A stretch of DNA of 38,923 nucleotides from Streptomyces scabichelini (GCF_011045015.1 NZ_JAAKZY010000091.1:1-38923), one strand, 5' to 3'; positions 8,538-17,055 are shown, counted from the first letter of the stretch. Notes: generated from the sequence alone by a model not told the origin. Numbers and translations: made by a program.

Positions 8538-8557
8538 GGACGGTCTCTGGACCGTCC
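8538..8557. terminator. hairpin after ridA
   Basis: GGACGGT-CTCTGG-ACCGTCC forms a 7-bp stem about 100 bp downstream of the ridA stop, in a stretch where GGTCC/CCTGG-type words recur. Probably the end of the DUF4177-ridA transcript. Confidence 0.45.
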
Positions 8558-8615
8558 CTGGAGCAGCCGATTGTTGCCTCTCGAACATCAGCTCTCTACG
8601 GGATAGCCTCCGCGC

Positions 8616-9485
8616 ATGGCGAATGGGCAGTGGTACCCACCGGAGTGGCCCGAGCGGATCCGCGCGCTCGCGGAGGGCAGGCTCACACCGGTCACCCCCA
8701 GGCGGGCGGCCACCGTCATGCTGCTCAAGGACACCGACGGCGCCCCCGCCGTGCACATGCTGCGCAGACGCGCCTCCATGGCCTTCGCCGGAGGCGCGTA
8801 CGCGTATCCCGGGGGCGGCGTGGACCCCAGGGACGACGACCGCCAGATCCGCTGGACGGGCCCCACGCGCGCGTGGTGGGCGTCCCGGCTCGGCGTCGAC
8901 GAGACCTCCGCCCAGGCCATCGTCTGCGCGGCGGTGCGCGAGACGTACGAGGAAGCGGGCGTGCTGCTCGCCGGCCCCACCCCCGACACCGTGGTCGGCG
9001 ACACCACGGGCGACGACTGGGAGGCGGACCGTGAGGCCCTGGTCGCCCGGGACGTCTCCTTCGCCGAGTTCCTGGACCGCCGAGGGCTCGTCCTGCGTTC
9101 CGACCTCCTCGGCGCCTGGACGCGCTGGATCACCCCGGAGTTCGAACCGCGCCGCTACGACACGTGGTTCTTCGTGGCCGCCCTCCCGGAGGGCCAGCGC
9201 ACCCGCAACGCGTCCACGGAGGCCGAGAGCACCGTGTGGATCCGCCCCGGGGAGGCGGCGGACGCGTACGACAAGGGCGATCTCCTGATGATGCCGCCCA
9301 CCGTCGCGACCCTGCGCCAGCTCCGCCCGTACGCCACCGCCGCCGACGCCCTCGCCGCCGCGCCCGACCGGGACCTGGCCCCCGTCCTGGCCAAGGCCCG
9401 CCTGGAGAACGGCGAGCTGGTGCTCTCCTGGCCAGGACACGACGAGTTCACCAAGCACATCCCGAACGGTGGAGCCCCCGCATGA
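8616..9485 (+). CDS. NUDIX hydrolase (NUDT19-like)
   Basis: A 289-aa NUDIX protein. The box is split as in the NUDT19-like group: the Gly-rich start (AYAYPGGGVD, 62-70) is separated by about 37 residues from the catalytic helix RETYEEAG (108-115). Relatives hydrolyse nucleoside diphosphates linked to other groups, often CoA derivatives; the substrate here is unknown. Its stop overlaps the start of the next gene by 4 bp (ATGA), so they form an operon. No clear ribosome site precedes ATG 8616. Confidence 0.85.
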   Translation: MANGQWYPPEWPERIRALAEGRLTPVTPRRAATVMLLKDTDGAPAVHMLRRRASMAFAGGAYAYPGGGVDPRDDDRQIRWTGPTRAWWASRLGVDETSAQAIVCAAVRETYEEAGVLLAGPTPDTVVGDTTGDDWEADREALVARDVSFAEFLDRRGLVLRSDLLGAWTRWITPEFEPRRYDTWFFVAALPEGQRTRNASTEAESTVWIRPGEAADAYDKGDLLMMPPTVATLRQLRPYATAADALAAAPDRDLAPVLAKARLENGELVLSWPGHDEFTKHIPNGGAPA

Positions 9486-10312
9486 CCGACGCAGCCGCCC
9501 TTCCCGGCCAGCCGCGCGGCGGGGTTCTCGACGGCCCCGCCACCCCGCGTGCCATCAACGTCCTCGCGCCCAACGCGTCCCCGATGACGCTCGACGGGAC
9601 GAACACGTGGATCCTCTCCGAGCCGGACTCCGAGCTCGCGGTGGTGATCGACCCGGGGCCCCTGGACGACGTACATCTGCGCAATGTCGTCGACACGGCC
9701 GAGAAGGCGGGCAAGCGGGTCGCGTTGACCCTGCTGACGCACGGGCATCCGGACCATGCCGAGGGCGCCGCGCGGTTCGCGGAGCTGACCGGCACGAAGG
9801 TGCGGGCGCTCGACCCCGCGCTGCGGCTCGGTGACGAGGGCCTCGCGGCCGGAGACCTGATCAGGACGGGTGGCCTGGAGCTGCGCGTCGTACCGACCCC
9901 CGGCCACACCGCCGACTCGCTGTGCTTCCATCTGCCCGCCGACCGGGCCGTCCTGACCGGCGACACGATCCTGGGCCGGGGCACCACGGTCGTCGCGCAC
10001 CCCGACGGGCGTCTGGGCGACTACCTGGACTCCCTGCGGCGGCTGAGGTCCCTGACGGTCGACGACGGGGTGCACACGGTGCTGCCGGGCCACGGGCCCG
10101 TCCTGGACGACGCCCAGGGCGCCGTGGAGTTCTATCTCGCCCATCGCGCCCACCGCCTCGCCCAGATCGAGACGGCGGTCGAGGACGGTTACCGGACTCC
10201 GGGCGAGGTCGTGGCGCATGTGTACGCCGATGTGGACCACTCGCTGTGGCCGGCGGCGGAGCTGTCGGTGCGGGCGCAACTGGACTATCTGCGGGAGCAC
10301 GGCCTTATTTAG
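9482..10312 (+). CDS. metallo-beta-lactamase-fold hydrolase
   Basis: A 276-aa MBL-fold protein of the LACTB2/GloB-like group. Zinc ligands are seen in THGHPDH (86-92), PTPGHTADS, TGDTILG and LPGHGP. Family members act on thioesters, nucleic acids or phosphodiesters; beta-lactam hydrolysis is not implied. I chose ATG 9482, which overlaps the NUDIX stop, because the longer open frame upstream is only the NUDIX gene read in another frame. Mycobacteria keep the same gene next to crp (Rv3677c). Confidence 0.88.
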   Translation: MTDAAALPGQPRGGVLDGPATPRAINVLAPNASPMTLDGTNTWILSEPDSELAVVIDPGPLDDVHLRNVVDTAEKAGKRVALTLLTHGHPDHAEGAARFAELTGTKVRALDPALRLGDEGLAAGDLIRTGGLELRVVPTPGHTADSLCFHLPADRAVLTGDTILGRGTTVVAHPDGRLGDYLDSLRRLRSLTVDDGVHTVLPGHGPVLDDAQGAVEFYLAHRAHRLAQIETAVEDGYRTPGEVVAHVYADVDHSLWPAAELSVRAQLDYLREHGLI

Positions 10313-10347
10313 GTACTCAGGCCATGGATATGCCCCTATCGGCCCTC

Positions 10348-10527
10348 CTAGGGGCGAGGTTTCTTGATGCCGTGCACGCGCGCGTACTCCTCGGCGAGCC
10401 ATGGCCCGAGGTTGTCGACGTACGACCGCAGGACTGCGAGATCACCTGTCGGCTCGTACGCCACAACAGCCGCCGTCCGCATCTCCGCGGCCCGCTCCGG
10501 GTAGTACCGCCCGAACACCTCCGCCAT
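10348..10527 (-). CDS. small conserved-looking protein, function unknown
   Basis: A 59-aa frame beginning MAEVFGRYYPERAAEM and ending with a basic tail GIKKPRP. Codon third positions are strongly G/C, a TAG stop sits in frame just upstream of the ATG, and the protein has a sensible mixed composition with amphipathic helices. These point to a real gene that length cut-offs would miss. It lies between the convergent-facing MBL gene and crp. I do not recognise the family. Confidence 0.65.
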   Translation of the reverse strand: MAEVFGRYYPERAAEMRTAAVVAYEPTGDLAVLRSYVDNLGPWLAEEYARVHGIKKPRP

Positions 10528-10599
10528 CTCGTGGCGTCGAGCCCTCTACGGTGAACGGTTCCGACCATGGAGCTACTGTGCCCCGATGACCCTGGGCTT

Positions 10600-10720
10600 C
10601 GGGAGCCCCGTCAGGGGCGCGGGGAACTGCGCGACAAGCCACAACGGACCCGCAGCCGACGCACGACCTGGGTGTGTCTGTCGGGGGGTCCGGGGGCGCA
10701 GCCCCTGGGACGGGACGGGG
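10600..10720. repeat. Streptomyces-type interspersed GC-rich repeat
   Basis: The stretch with GGGGCGCGGGGAACTGCGCG, followed by GGGTCCGGGGGCGCAGCCCC, matches a pattern that I recall as very common between genes across Streptomyces chromosomes. It can fold (GCGC...GCGC; GGGGGC...GCCCC). It fills most of the gap between the small 59-aa gene and crp. Origin and function are not known to me. Confidence 0.55.
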
Positions 10721-10825
10721 CGGCGGGGGTGGGACCCATCCCGGGAGCGCCCCCCGGCACCAAGCACGACGGGGTCCCGCTCCCAAAAGGGCAGGACCCT
10801 GTCGACGTACCGCCAAGACCCAGCG

Positions 10826-11500
10826 TCAGCGAGACCGCTTGGCCAGCCGCTCCACGTCCAGCAGAATCACCGCACGCGCCTCCAGGCGGAGCCACCCGCG
10901 GCCCGCGAAGTCGGCGAGCGCCTTGTTGACCGTCTCGCGGGAGGCGCCGACGAGTTGGGCGAGCTCCTCCTGGGTCAGATCGTGTACGACGTGGATGCCT
11001 TCCTCGGACTGCACGCCGAAGCGGCGCGAGAGGTCCAGGAGCGCGCGGGCCACGCGGCCCGGCACGTCGGAGAACACCAGGTCGGACATCTGGTCGTTGG
11101 TCTTGCGCAGGCGCCGGGCGACGGCGCGCAGCAGGGCGGCGGCCACCTCGGGGCGTGCGTTCAGCCACGGCTGGAGGTCGCCGTGGCCCAGGCCCAGCAG
11201 CTTGACCTCGGTCAGCGCGCTGGCGGTCGCCGTACGCGGGCCCGGGTCGAACAGCGACAGCTCGCCGATGAGCTCGCCGGGACCCAGGACGGCGAGCATG
11301 TTCTCGCGGCCGTCGGGGGACGTGCGGTGGAGCTTCACCTTGCCCTCGGTGACCACGTACAGGCGGTCACCCGGGTCACCCTCGTGGAACAGCGCGTCGC
11401 CGCGCGCGAGGGTCACCTCACTCATGGAGGCGCGGAGCTCCGCGGCCTGCTCGTCATCGAGCGCCGCGAAGAGCGGGGCGCGCCGCAGAACGTCGTCCAC
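10826..11500 (-). CDS. crp: cAMP receptor protein Crp
   Basis: A 224-aa CRP/FNR-family regulator. The N-terminal cyclic-nucleotide domain contains the phosphate-binding cassette GELIGELSLFDPGPRTATA (75-93) with Arg89-Thr90. A dimer helix follows, then a winged helix-turn-helix whose recognition helix is within TQEELAQLVGASRETVNKAL (176-195). No FNR-type cysteines are seen. Streptomyces Crp controls germination and antibiotic synthesis. It is divergent from nth, an arrangement shared with mycobacteria. Confidence 0.95.
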   Translation of the reverse strand: MDDVLRRAPLFAALDDEQAAELRASMSEVTLARGDALFHEGDPGDRLYVVTEGKVKLHRTSPDGRENMLAVLGPGELIGELSLFDPGPRTATASALTEVKLLGLGHGDLQPWLNARPEVAAALLRAVARRLRKTNDQMSDLVFSDVPGRVARALLDLSRRFGVQSEEGIHVVHDLTQEELAQLVGASRETVNKALADFAGRGWLRLEARAVILLDVERLAKRSR

Positions 11501-11706
11501 GAGTTCTCTCCTTGTCGACCTGCTCAGGGGATCTTGCTCCCCCGTCTATCAGGGGACGGTGCTCCCCATGTTGCCGGACGGTCCAAACAGTGTGATCAGT
11601 CACAAGTCTGCCGCACGCACGTCCCGGGCAGTGCAGCAGGGGGCCAATTGGCGGCCGATCCCGGAGGGCCGGGGCGGATGTCAGCGGCGGGCTTTAGGCT
11701 GGCCGG

Positions 11707-12888
11707 GTGTCCAAATCGCCGGTGAGAGCACAGGCCAAGGGGGCTGGACGGGTGGTTGCGCGTCGCGATTCCGCTGTGGGCGAACAGAGCCCCGACGGAA
11801 CGAAGGAAACGGCAAAAGCGGCAAATTCGTCCCCGGTCGAGAGGGCGTCGGGGGTCGCGAAGAAGGCGACGGCCACGACGAAGAAAGCTGCGCCCGCCAA
11901 GAAGGCGACGGCTACGACGAAGAAGGCTGCGCCCGCCAAGAAGGCCTCCCCTGCCCAGAAAGCCGCGCCCGCCAAGAAGGCGGCCCAGGCGGCGACCGAG
12001 GCCACCGCCAAGAAGGCCACCTCCAAGAAGGCCACCGCCAAGAAAGCGACCCCCGCCGAAGTGACCCCCGCCAAGCCTCCCCGGAACGAGTCCCGTACCG
12101 CCCTGGTCCGCCGCGCCCGCCGTATCAACCGCGAGCTCGCCGAGGTCTACCCGTACGCCCACCCGGAGCTGGACTTCGAGAACCCCTTCCAACTCGTGGT
12201 CGCCACCGTGCTGTCGGCCCAGACGACCGACCTGCGGGTGAACCAGACGACCCCGGCCCTCTTCGCCAAGTACCCCACCCCCGAGGACCTGGCCGCGGCG
12301 AACCCCGAGGAGGTCGAGGAGATCCTGCGGCCGTGCGGGTTCTTCCGGGCCAAGACCAAGTCGGTGATAGGGCTCTCCAAGGCCCTGCGGGACGACTTCG
12401 GCGGCGAGGTCCCAGGACGCCTGGAGGACCTCGTCAAGCTCCCCGGAGTGGGCCGCAAGACCGCCTTCGTGGTCCTCGGCAACGCCTTCGGGCGGCCCGG
12501 GATCACTGTGGACACCCACTTCCAGAGGCTCGTCCGCCGCTGGCAGTGGACCGACGAGAAGGAGCCGGACAAGATCGAGGCAGCCGTCGGCTCGCTCTTC
12601 CCGAAGAGCGAGTGGACGATGCTCTCGCACCACGTGATCTTCCACGGCCGTCGTATCTGCCATGCCCGCAAGCCCGCCTGCGGTGCCTGCCCGATCGCCC
12701 CGCTCTGCCCGGCGTACGGGGAGGGCGAGACGGACCCGGAGAAGGCCAAGAAGCTCCTGAAGTACGAGAAGGGCGGCTTCCCGGGTCAGCGCCTCAAGCC
12801 TCCGCAGGCGTACCTGGACGCGGGTGGCCTCCCCGCGCCGCCGCTGGGGGTACCCGTGCCGGGTGCGCCCGCAGCGGATGCGGGATGA
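11707..12888 (+). CDS. nth: endonuclease III with lysine-rich N-terminal tail
   Basis: A 393-aa base-excision-repair glycosylase/AP lyase. The HhH motif LPGVGRKTA carries the catalytic Lys251, and VDTHF carries Asp269. A [4Fe-4S] cluster motif C-X6-C-X2-C-X5-C spans Cys318, 325, 328 and 334. Unusually, about 120 residues precede the enzyme; residues 46-118 are AKKA/TTKKAAPAKK repeats like the tail of histone H1 or HupS-type nucleoid proteins. The frame starts with GTG 11707 and stays open through the tail; starting further in (no ATG before the core) is unlikely. The tail may hold the enzyme on DNA. Confidence 0.92.
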   Translation: MSKSPVRAQAKGAGRVVARRDSAVGEQSPDGTKETAKAANSSPVERASGVAKKATATTKKAAPAKKATATTKKAAPAKKASPAQKAAPAKKAAQAATEATAKKATSKKATAKKATPAEVTPAKPPRNESRTALVRRARRINRELAEVYPYAHPELDFENPFQLVVATVLSAQTTDLRVNQTTPALFAKYPTPEDLAAANPEEVEEILRPCGFFRAKTKSVIGLSKALRDDFGGEVPGRLEDLVKLPGVGRKTAFVVLGNAFGRPGITVDTHFQRLVRRWQWTDEKEPDKIEAAVGSLFPKSEWTMLSHHVIFHGRRICHARKPACGACPIAPLCPAYGEGETDPEKAKKLLKYEKGGFPGQRLKPPQAYLDAGGLPAPPLGVPVPGAPAADAG

Positions 12889-12940
12889 CGGAACGAACAG
12901 GCGGTGCACAGGCGTTGAGATCAGCAGAACGGGGGTGGCG

Positions 12941-13636
12941 ATGACGCACGCGAGCGATATGCACAACGGCCGGCTGAGCCTGAGCAAAGACGGCCTGCCC
13001 GACTGGCTTGACCCGGTGGTGCACGCCGTCGAGACGGTGGAGCCGCTGCAGCTGAGCCGCTTCCTGCCGCCGGCGAACGGCGCGGGCCGCCAGTCCGCCG
13101 TACTGATCCTGTTCGGCGAGGGCGAGTGCGGTCCCGAGCTGCTGCTCATGGAGCGGGCCAGTTCGCTCCGATCGCATGCGGGGCAGCCCTCGTTCCCCGG
13201 TGGCGCCCTCGACCCCGAGGACGGCGACCCGAAGGCCGACGGGCCGCTGCGGGCCGCTCTCCGCGAGGCTGAGGAGGAGACCGGGCTCGACCCGCGCGGC
13301 GTCCAGCTCTTCGGCGTGCTGCCCGCGCTCTACATCCCGGTGAGCGGCTTCGTGGTCACCCCGGTGCTGGGCTGGTGGCGCGAGCCGACGCCGGTGGGTG
13401 TGGTCGATCCGAACGAGACGGCCCGGGTGTTCACGGTCCCCGTGGCGGATCTCACGGACCCCGCCAACCGCGCGACGACCGCCCACCCCAGCGGCCACCG
13501 AGGTCCGGCATTCCTGGTCGAATCGGCCCTGGTATGGGGCTTCACGGCCGGTGTCATCGACCGGCTCCTGCACTACTCGGGCTGGGAGCGACCTTGGGAC
13601 CGCGAGAAGCAGGTCCCGCTCGACTGGCGCGCATGA
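12941..13636 (+). CDS. NUDIX hydrolase, CoA pyrophosphatase-like
   Basis: A 231-aa protein with the NUDIX box in the form found in CoA diphosphatases: SFPGGALD, then LREAEEETGL about 20 residues later, and upstream MERASSLRSHAGQPSFPGG, typical of the NudL/NUDT7 group. It should cleave CoA or its thioesters. I chose ATG 12941 (GGGGGTGG just upstream) over the open frame from 12824, which overlaps the nth 3' end. It lies between nth and the MarP-like gene as in mycobacteria (Rv3672c). Confidence 0.87.
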   Translation: MTHASDMHNGRLSLSKDGLPDWLDPVVHAVETVEPLQLSRFLPPANGAGRQSAVLILFGEGECGPELLLMERASSLRSHAGQPSFPGGALDPEDGDPKADGPLRAALREAEEETGLDPRGVQLFGVLPALYIPVSGFVVTPVLGWWREPTPVGVVDPNETARVFTVPVADLTDPANRATTAHPSGHRGPAFLVESALVWGFTAGVIDRLLHYSGWERPWDREKQVPLDWRA

Positions 13637-13756
13637 CAGGGTGGCACCCGTGCTGGGTCTTTCCGGGGGACGCTGTGTCCCATTGCCGCTGCGCGACGGG
13701 CCGGACCCCCGGCCGGGCGATGGCGACCGCAAAGTGACGAGGCGAGGCTTGAATCA

Positions 13757-14956
13757 GTGAACGTGCTGGACATCCTGCTGCTGGTCGCCGCTGTGTGGTT
13801 CGCGATCGTGGGCTATCGCCAGGGGTTCGTCGTCGGCATCCTGTCGGTGATCGGTTTCCTGGGCGGCGGTCTCGTCGCGGTCTACCTGCTGCCCGTCATC
13901 TGGGACGCCCTGACCGAGGACGCCGAGGTGAGTACGACCGCCGCCGTCGTCGCGGTGGTCGTCGTGATCGTCTGTGCCTCCGTCGGCCAGGCCCTGACCA
14001 CACACCTCGGCAACAAGCTGCGCCGGTACATCACCTGGTCCCCGGCCCGCGCCCTGGACGCCACGGGCGGCGCTCTCGTCAACGTCGTGGCGATGCTGCT
14101 GGTCGCCTGGCTGATCGGCTTGCTCCTGGCCGGCACGGCAAGTTCGACGATCGGCAAGGAGGTCCGTAACTCCAAGGTGCTGCTCGGCGTGTCGAACGCC
14201 CTGCCCGACCAGGCCGACACCTGGTTCGACGACTTCACCTCGGCGCTCGCGCAGAACGGCTTCCCGCAGGTCTTCAGCCCGTTCTCCAACGAACCCATCA
14301 AGGAGGTCCAGTCCCCCGACCCGGCCCTCGCCAACAGTGCGGTCGCCACCCGCGCCCAGCGCTCCATCGTGAAGGTCACCGGCACCGCCCAGAGCTGCGG
14401 CAAGGTCCTCGAAGGCACCGGCTTCGTCTTCGGCGAGCGCCGCGTGATGACGAACGCGCACGTGGTGGGCGGCGTCGACGAGCCGTACGTCCAGATAGGC
14501 GGCGAGGGCAAGCGATACGCCGCGAAGGTCGTGCTCTACGACTGGGAGCGCGACATCGCCGTACTGGACGTACCCGATCTGCGCGCCCCCGCCCTACAGT
14601 TCACGTCCCAGGACGCTGCGAGCGGCGACGGCGCGATCGTCGCGGGCTTCCCGGAGAACGGGTCGTACACCGTCAACGCCGCGCGCGTGCGCGGCCGCAT
14701 CACGGCCAACGGCCCGGACATCTACCACCGCGGCACGGTGCGCCGCGACGTCTACTCGCTCTACGCGACCGTGCGCCAGGGCAACTCCGGCGGCCCGCTG
14801 CTCACCCCGGACGGCAAGGTGTACGGCGTGGTCTTCGCGAAGTCCCTCGACGACCCGGAGACGGGGTACGCGCTCACGGCGGACGAGGTCCAGCAGGACA
14901 TCGCCCAGGGCCGTACCGCCAACCAGCAGGTGGACAGCGACAGCTGCGCGCTGTGA
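13757..14956 (+). CDS. membrane serine protease, MarP-like
   Basis: A 399-aa protein with four N-terminal membrane helices (CvpA-like, about 1-130) and a periplasm-facing trypsin-like domain. The triad is His235 (TNAHV), Asp266 (RDIAVLD) and Ser344 (GNSGGP). Cys214 and Cys397 are placed where M. tuberculosis MarP has its regulatory disulfide (Cys214-Cys395 as I recall). MarP (Rv3671c) is needed for acid and oxidative stress resistance and cleaves a peptidoglycan hydrolase. The GTG start at 13757 gives the expected N-terminus. No PDZ domain is seen. Confidence 0.93.
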   Translation: MNVLDILLLVAAVWFAIVGYRQGFVVGILSVIGFLGGGLVAVYLLPVIWDALTEDAEVSTTAAVVAVVVVIVCASVGQALTTHLGNKLRRYITWSPARALDATGGALVNVVAMLLVAWLIGLLLAGTASSTIGKEVRNSKVLLGVSNALPDQADTWFDDFTSALAQNGFPQVFSPFSNEPIKEVQSPDPALANSAVATRAQRSIVKVTGTAQSCGKVLEGTGFVFGERRVMTNAHVVGGVDEPYVQIGGEGKRYAAKVVLYDWERDIAVLDVPDLRAPALQFTSQDAASGDGAIVAGFPENGSYTVNAARVRGRITANGPDIYHRGTVRRDVYSLYATVRQGNSGGPLLTPDGKVYGVVFAKSLDDPETGYALTADEVQQDIAQGRTANQQVDSDSCAL

Positions 14957-14979
14957 CCGGGCGTTTTCGGGGGGCGGGC

Positions 14980-15072
14980 TCAGCCGCGAGGATGGCGCAG
15001 GCGCGCCGAGACCCAGCGGGCCCGGCGCCTCAGAATGTGCGGGATTCCCAGCCGGGGGTCCGTGCCCTGCAT
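14980..15072 (-). CDS. possible very small basic protein
   Basis: A 30-codon frame beginning MQGTDPRLGIPHIL and ending in an Arg-rich helix. GAGGGG lies about 10 bp upstream of the ATG and third positions are mostly G/C. It is convergent with the marP-like gene. Length is too short for certainty. The remaining part of 14957-15354 shows no other convincing gene. Confidence 0.3.
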   Translation of the reverse strand: MQGTDPRLGIPHILRRRARWVSARLRHPRG

Positions 15073-15354
15073 CTGCGGGCCACCCCTCTGGTGGGAGCTC
15101 AGGCCACTGGCCGAGCGGCGGTTGCGTGCTGCGTCACTGTAATCGTGCGTCCAGCCCATACCTCGACGTCTGCCCCTGCCCCAAGGTCGATAACCGCCAC
15201 AAGGGCCCCCAATTGGCCTATGCGCCAGGCATTTGGCCGCTCGTAGGACAAGCGTTCCCGTCCGGATACCGAACGCCACGCGGACCCGCCGGGAGGCCCT
15301 TCGAAACCCCTGCTCAGGGGCCTGTTCAGGGCCCTCAGCGGTCAGGTTGTGAGC

Positions 15355-15403
15355 CCTCAGCGATCTGGTTCGGGATCCTTGAGCCAGTTCACCAATTCGG
15401 TGG
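15355..15403 (-). repeat. duplicated 3' end of the EphE-like gene
   Basis: Bases 15355-15403 repeat 15483-15531 with 47 of 49 identical. The second copy is the true end of the hydrolase gene (encoding ELVNWLKDPEPDR and stop). The first copy is an orphan 128 bp downstream, so both carry the same tail and stop codon. Confidence 0.85.
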
Positions 15404-15414
15404 GCTGTGCCAGC

Positions 15415-15432
15415 CCGGGGGATAACCCCCGG
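15415..15432 (-). terminator. hairpin between the two tail copies
   Basis: CCGGGGG-ATAA-CCCCCGG is a perfect 7-bp stem 53 bp after the hydrolase stop, on the leftward strand, between the two copies of the gene end. Confidence 0.55.
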
Positions 15433-15484
15433 ACCCCCAGCCGCGTTCGGCGCAGCCGTGCTTCAGCGGTGGGGCTCGGGATCC

Positions 15485-16423
15485 TCAGCGATCCGGTTCG
15501 GGATCCTTCAGCCAGTTCACCAATTCGGTGGAAAACGCCACCGGGTCCTCCTCGTGCGGAAAGTGCCCCAGTCCGTCGAACAGCCGCCAGCGGTACGGTG
15601 CTTCGACGTACTCCCCGGAGCCCGCCGCACTCCGCGTCCGCATCACCGGGTCGAGCGAGCCGTGCAGATGCAGCGTCGGCACCCGCACCGGCCGCTTCAT
15701 CCGACGGTTGAACTGGATGCCGTCGGGCCGGGCCAGCGAGCGCACCATCCAGCGGTACGGCTCGATCGCGCAGTGCGCCGTCGACGGGATGCGCATCGCA
15801 CGCCGGTACATCTCCACGGCCTCGTCGTCCGGCAGCCGCGGCCCGGACCAGTCCCGTACGAGACGGCCCACCAAGGCGCCCTCGTCGGCGACGAGTTGAC
15901 GCTCCGGGAGCCAGGGCCGCTGAAAGCCCCAGATGTACGAGCCCGCCGCGGTCTGCTTCATGTCCGAGATCATCGCCGAGCGCCAGCGCCGGGGATGCGG
16001 CATCGAGGAGACAGCGAGTCGGCGCACCAGCTTGGGGCGCATCACGGCCGCCGTCCACGCCAGATAGCCGCCGAGGTCATGGCCGACGAGCGCGGCGTCG
16101 GGCTCGCCGAGGGACCGTACGACCCCGGTGATGTCGAGCGCGAGATTTGCCGGGTCGTAGCCGCGCGGCGTCCGGTCGCTGCCGCCGACTCCCCGCAGGT
16201 CCATCGCGACCGCGCGGAAGCCCGCGTCGGCGAGCGCCGGCAGTTGATGCCGCCAGGTCCACCAGAACTGCGGGAAGCCGTGCAGCAGCAGGACCAGTGG
16301 CCCGTCGCCCATCTCGGCGATGTGGAAACGTGCGCCGTTGGCGGCGACGTCCCGGTGGCTCCAGGGCCCGTCGAGCCGTACGACCGAGGGGGATTGCGCC
16401 GAAGGTGTGGCGGGATCCGTCAT
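15485..16423 (-). CDS. alpha/beta hydrolase, EphE-like epoxide hydrolase
   Basis: A 312-aa alpha/beta-hydrolase. HGFP (48-51) provides the oxyanion region, the nucleophile elbow GHDLGG has Asp116 as expected for epoxide hydrolases or haloalkane dehalogenases, and GLGHFPHEEDP near the end holds the catalytic His. It overlaps the upstream holin-like gene by 4 bp (16420-16423), so they are one operon. The position matches ephE of M. tuberculosis (Rv3670), next to marP. The natural substrate is unknown. A 49-bp copy of its 3' end follows the gene. Confidence 0.88.
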   Translation of the reverse strand: MTDPATPSAQSPSVVRLDGPWSHRDVAANGARFHIAEMGDGPLVLLLHGFPQFWWTWRHQLPALADAGFRAVAMDLRGVGGSDRTPRGYDPANLALDITGVVRSLGEPDAALVGHDLGGYLAWTAAVMRPKLVRRLAVSSMPHPRRWRSAMISDMKQTAAGSYIWGFQRPWLPERQLVADEGALVGRLVRDWSGPRLPDDEAVEMYRRAMRIPSTAHCAIEPYRWMVRSLARPDGIQFNRRMKRPVRVPTLHLHGSLDPVMRTRSAAGSGEYVEAPYRWRLFDGLGHFPHEEDPVAFSTELVNWLKDPEPDR

Positions 16424-16908
16424 GAGGACGAGCGTGCCACAGCCTCGACGCCCTCACCGACCCGATCGGCCGGGTTCAGCTGACGCGGGTGCGGCTTCGC
16501 GTTCTGCAGGACGGCCGCCGTCTCCTTGACCGAGGCCGCGGTCTTCTGTGGACCCTTGCCCTTCTTGGCCTTCTTCGCGAAGACGACGCCGATCAGCGCG
16601 AGCACTCCGGCGACCAGCACGTTCGCGGCGAAGGACAGCAGGAAGCAGACCGCGAGGTTCCAGTCGCTCCAGGTGCGGATCCCGTACGCCAGGGCGAAGC
16701 TGAGCATCGGCAGGGAGAAGATCAGCACCGCTCCGGCCGCCGCGAACGCGCCACCGCCGACCGCGCCGCGTTTGACGTCGCGCTTGAGCTGGGCCTTCGC
16801 CAGCGCGATCTCGTCGTGCACCAGCGCGGACATCTCGGTCGTCGCCGAGGCGAACAGCTGGCCGATGCTGCGTTCGGCGCCGACCGGGCTGCCGTCGGGT
16901 GCGCTCAT
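16420..16908 (-). CDS. phage-holin-family (Act_Hol/DUF1469-like) membrane protein
   Basis: A 162-aa protein with a soluble helical N-terminus (SIGQLFASATTEMSALVHDE), two membrane helices (about 51-72 and 85-110) and a basic tail AKKAKKGKG. This is the pattern of the putative Actinobacterial holin-X/DUF1469 family, which is chromosomal and not a phage remnant. It is coupled to the EphE-like gene and lies downstream of nhaA on the same strand. Confidence 0.82.
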   Translation of the reverse strand: MSAPDGSPVGAERSIGQLFASATTEMSALVHDEIALAKAQLKRDVKRGAVGGGAFAAAGAVLIFSLPMLSFALAYGIRTWSDWNLAVCFLLSFAANVLVAGVLALIGVVFAKKAKKGKGPQKTAASVKETAAVLQNAKPHPRQLNPADRVGEGVEAVARSSS

Positions 16909-16927
16909 CGCGTTCTCCCTGTTCTCT

Positions 16928-16988
16928 TGGGACGTTCTGTTGGGACGTGCTGTGGGACGTGCTGTGGGACGTGCTGTGGGACGTGCTC
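16928..16988. repeat. 12-bp tandem repeat
   Basis: Four copies of TGGGACGTGCTG run from 16941 to 16988, with a degenerate copy from 16928. The block lies just upstream of the holin-like gene, within its likely leader. Copy number probably varies between strains. Confidence 0.8.
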
Positions 16989-17055
16989 TAGGGACGGTCT
17001 GACGGTGTCTTGGGTTCTTCGGCTCTTGCGGCGTTTTGCGTGCCTGTCAGTCAGA

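Noticed and set aside
12001..12070. AKKA repeats of nth considered as a separate nucleoid-protein gene
   Set aside because: The frame continues without stop or new ribosome site into the endonuclease III core.
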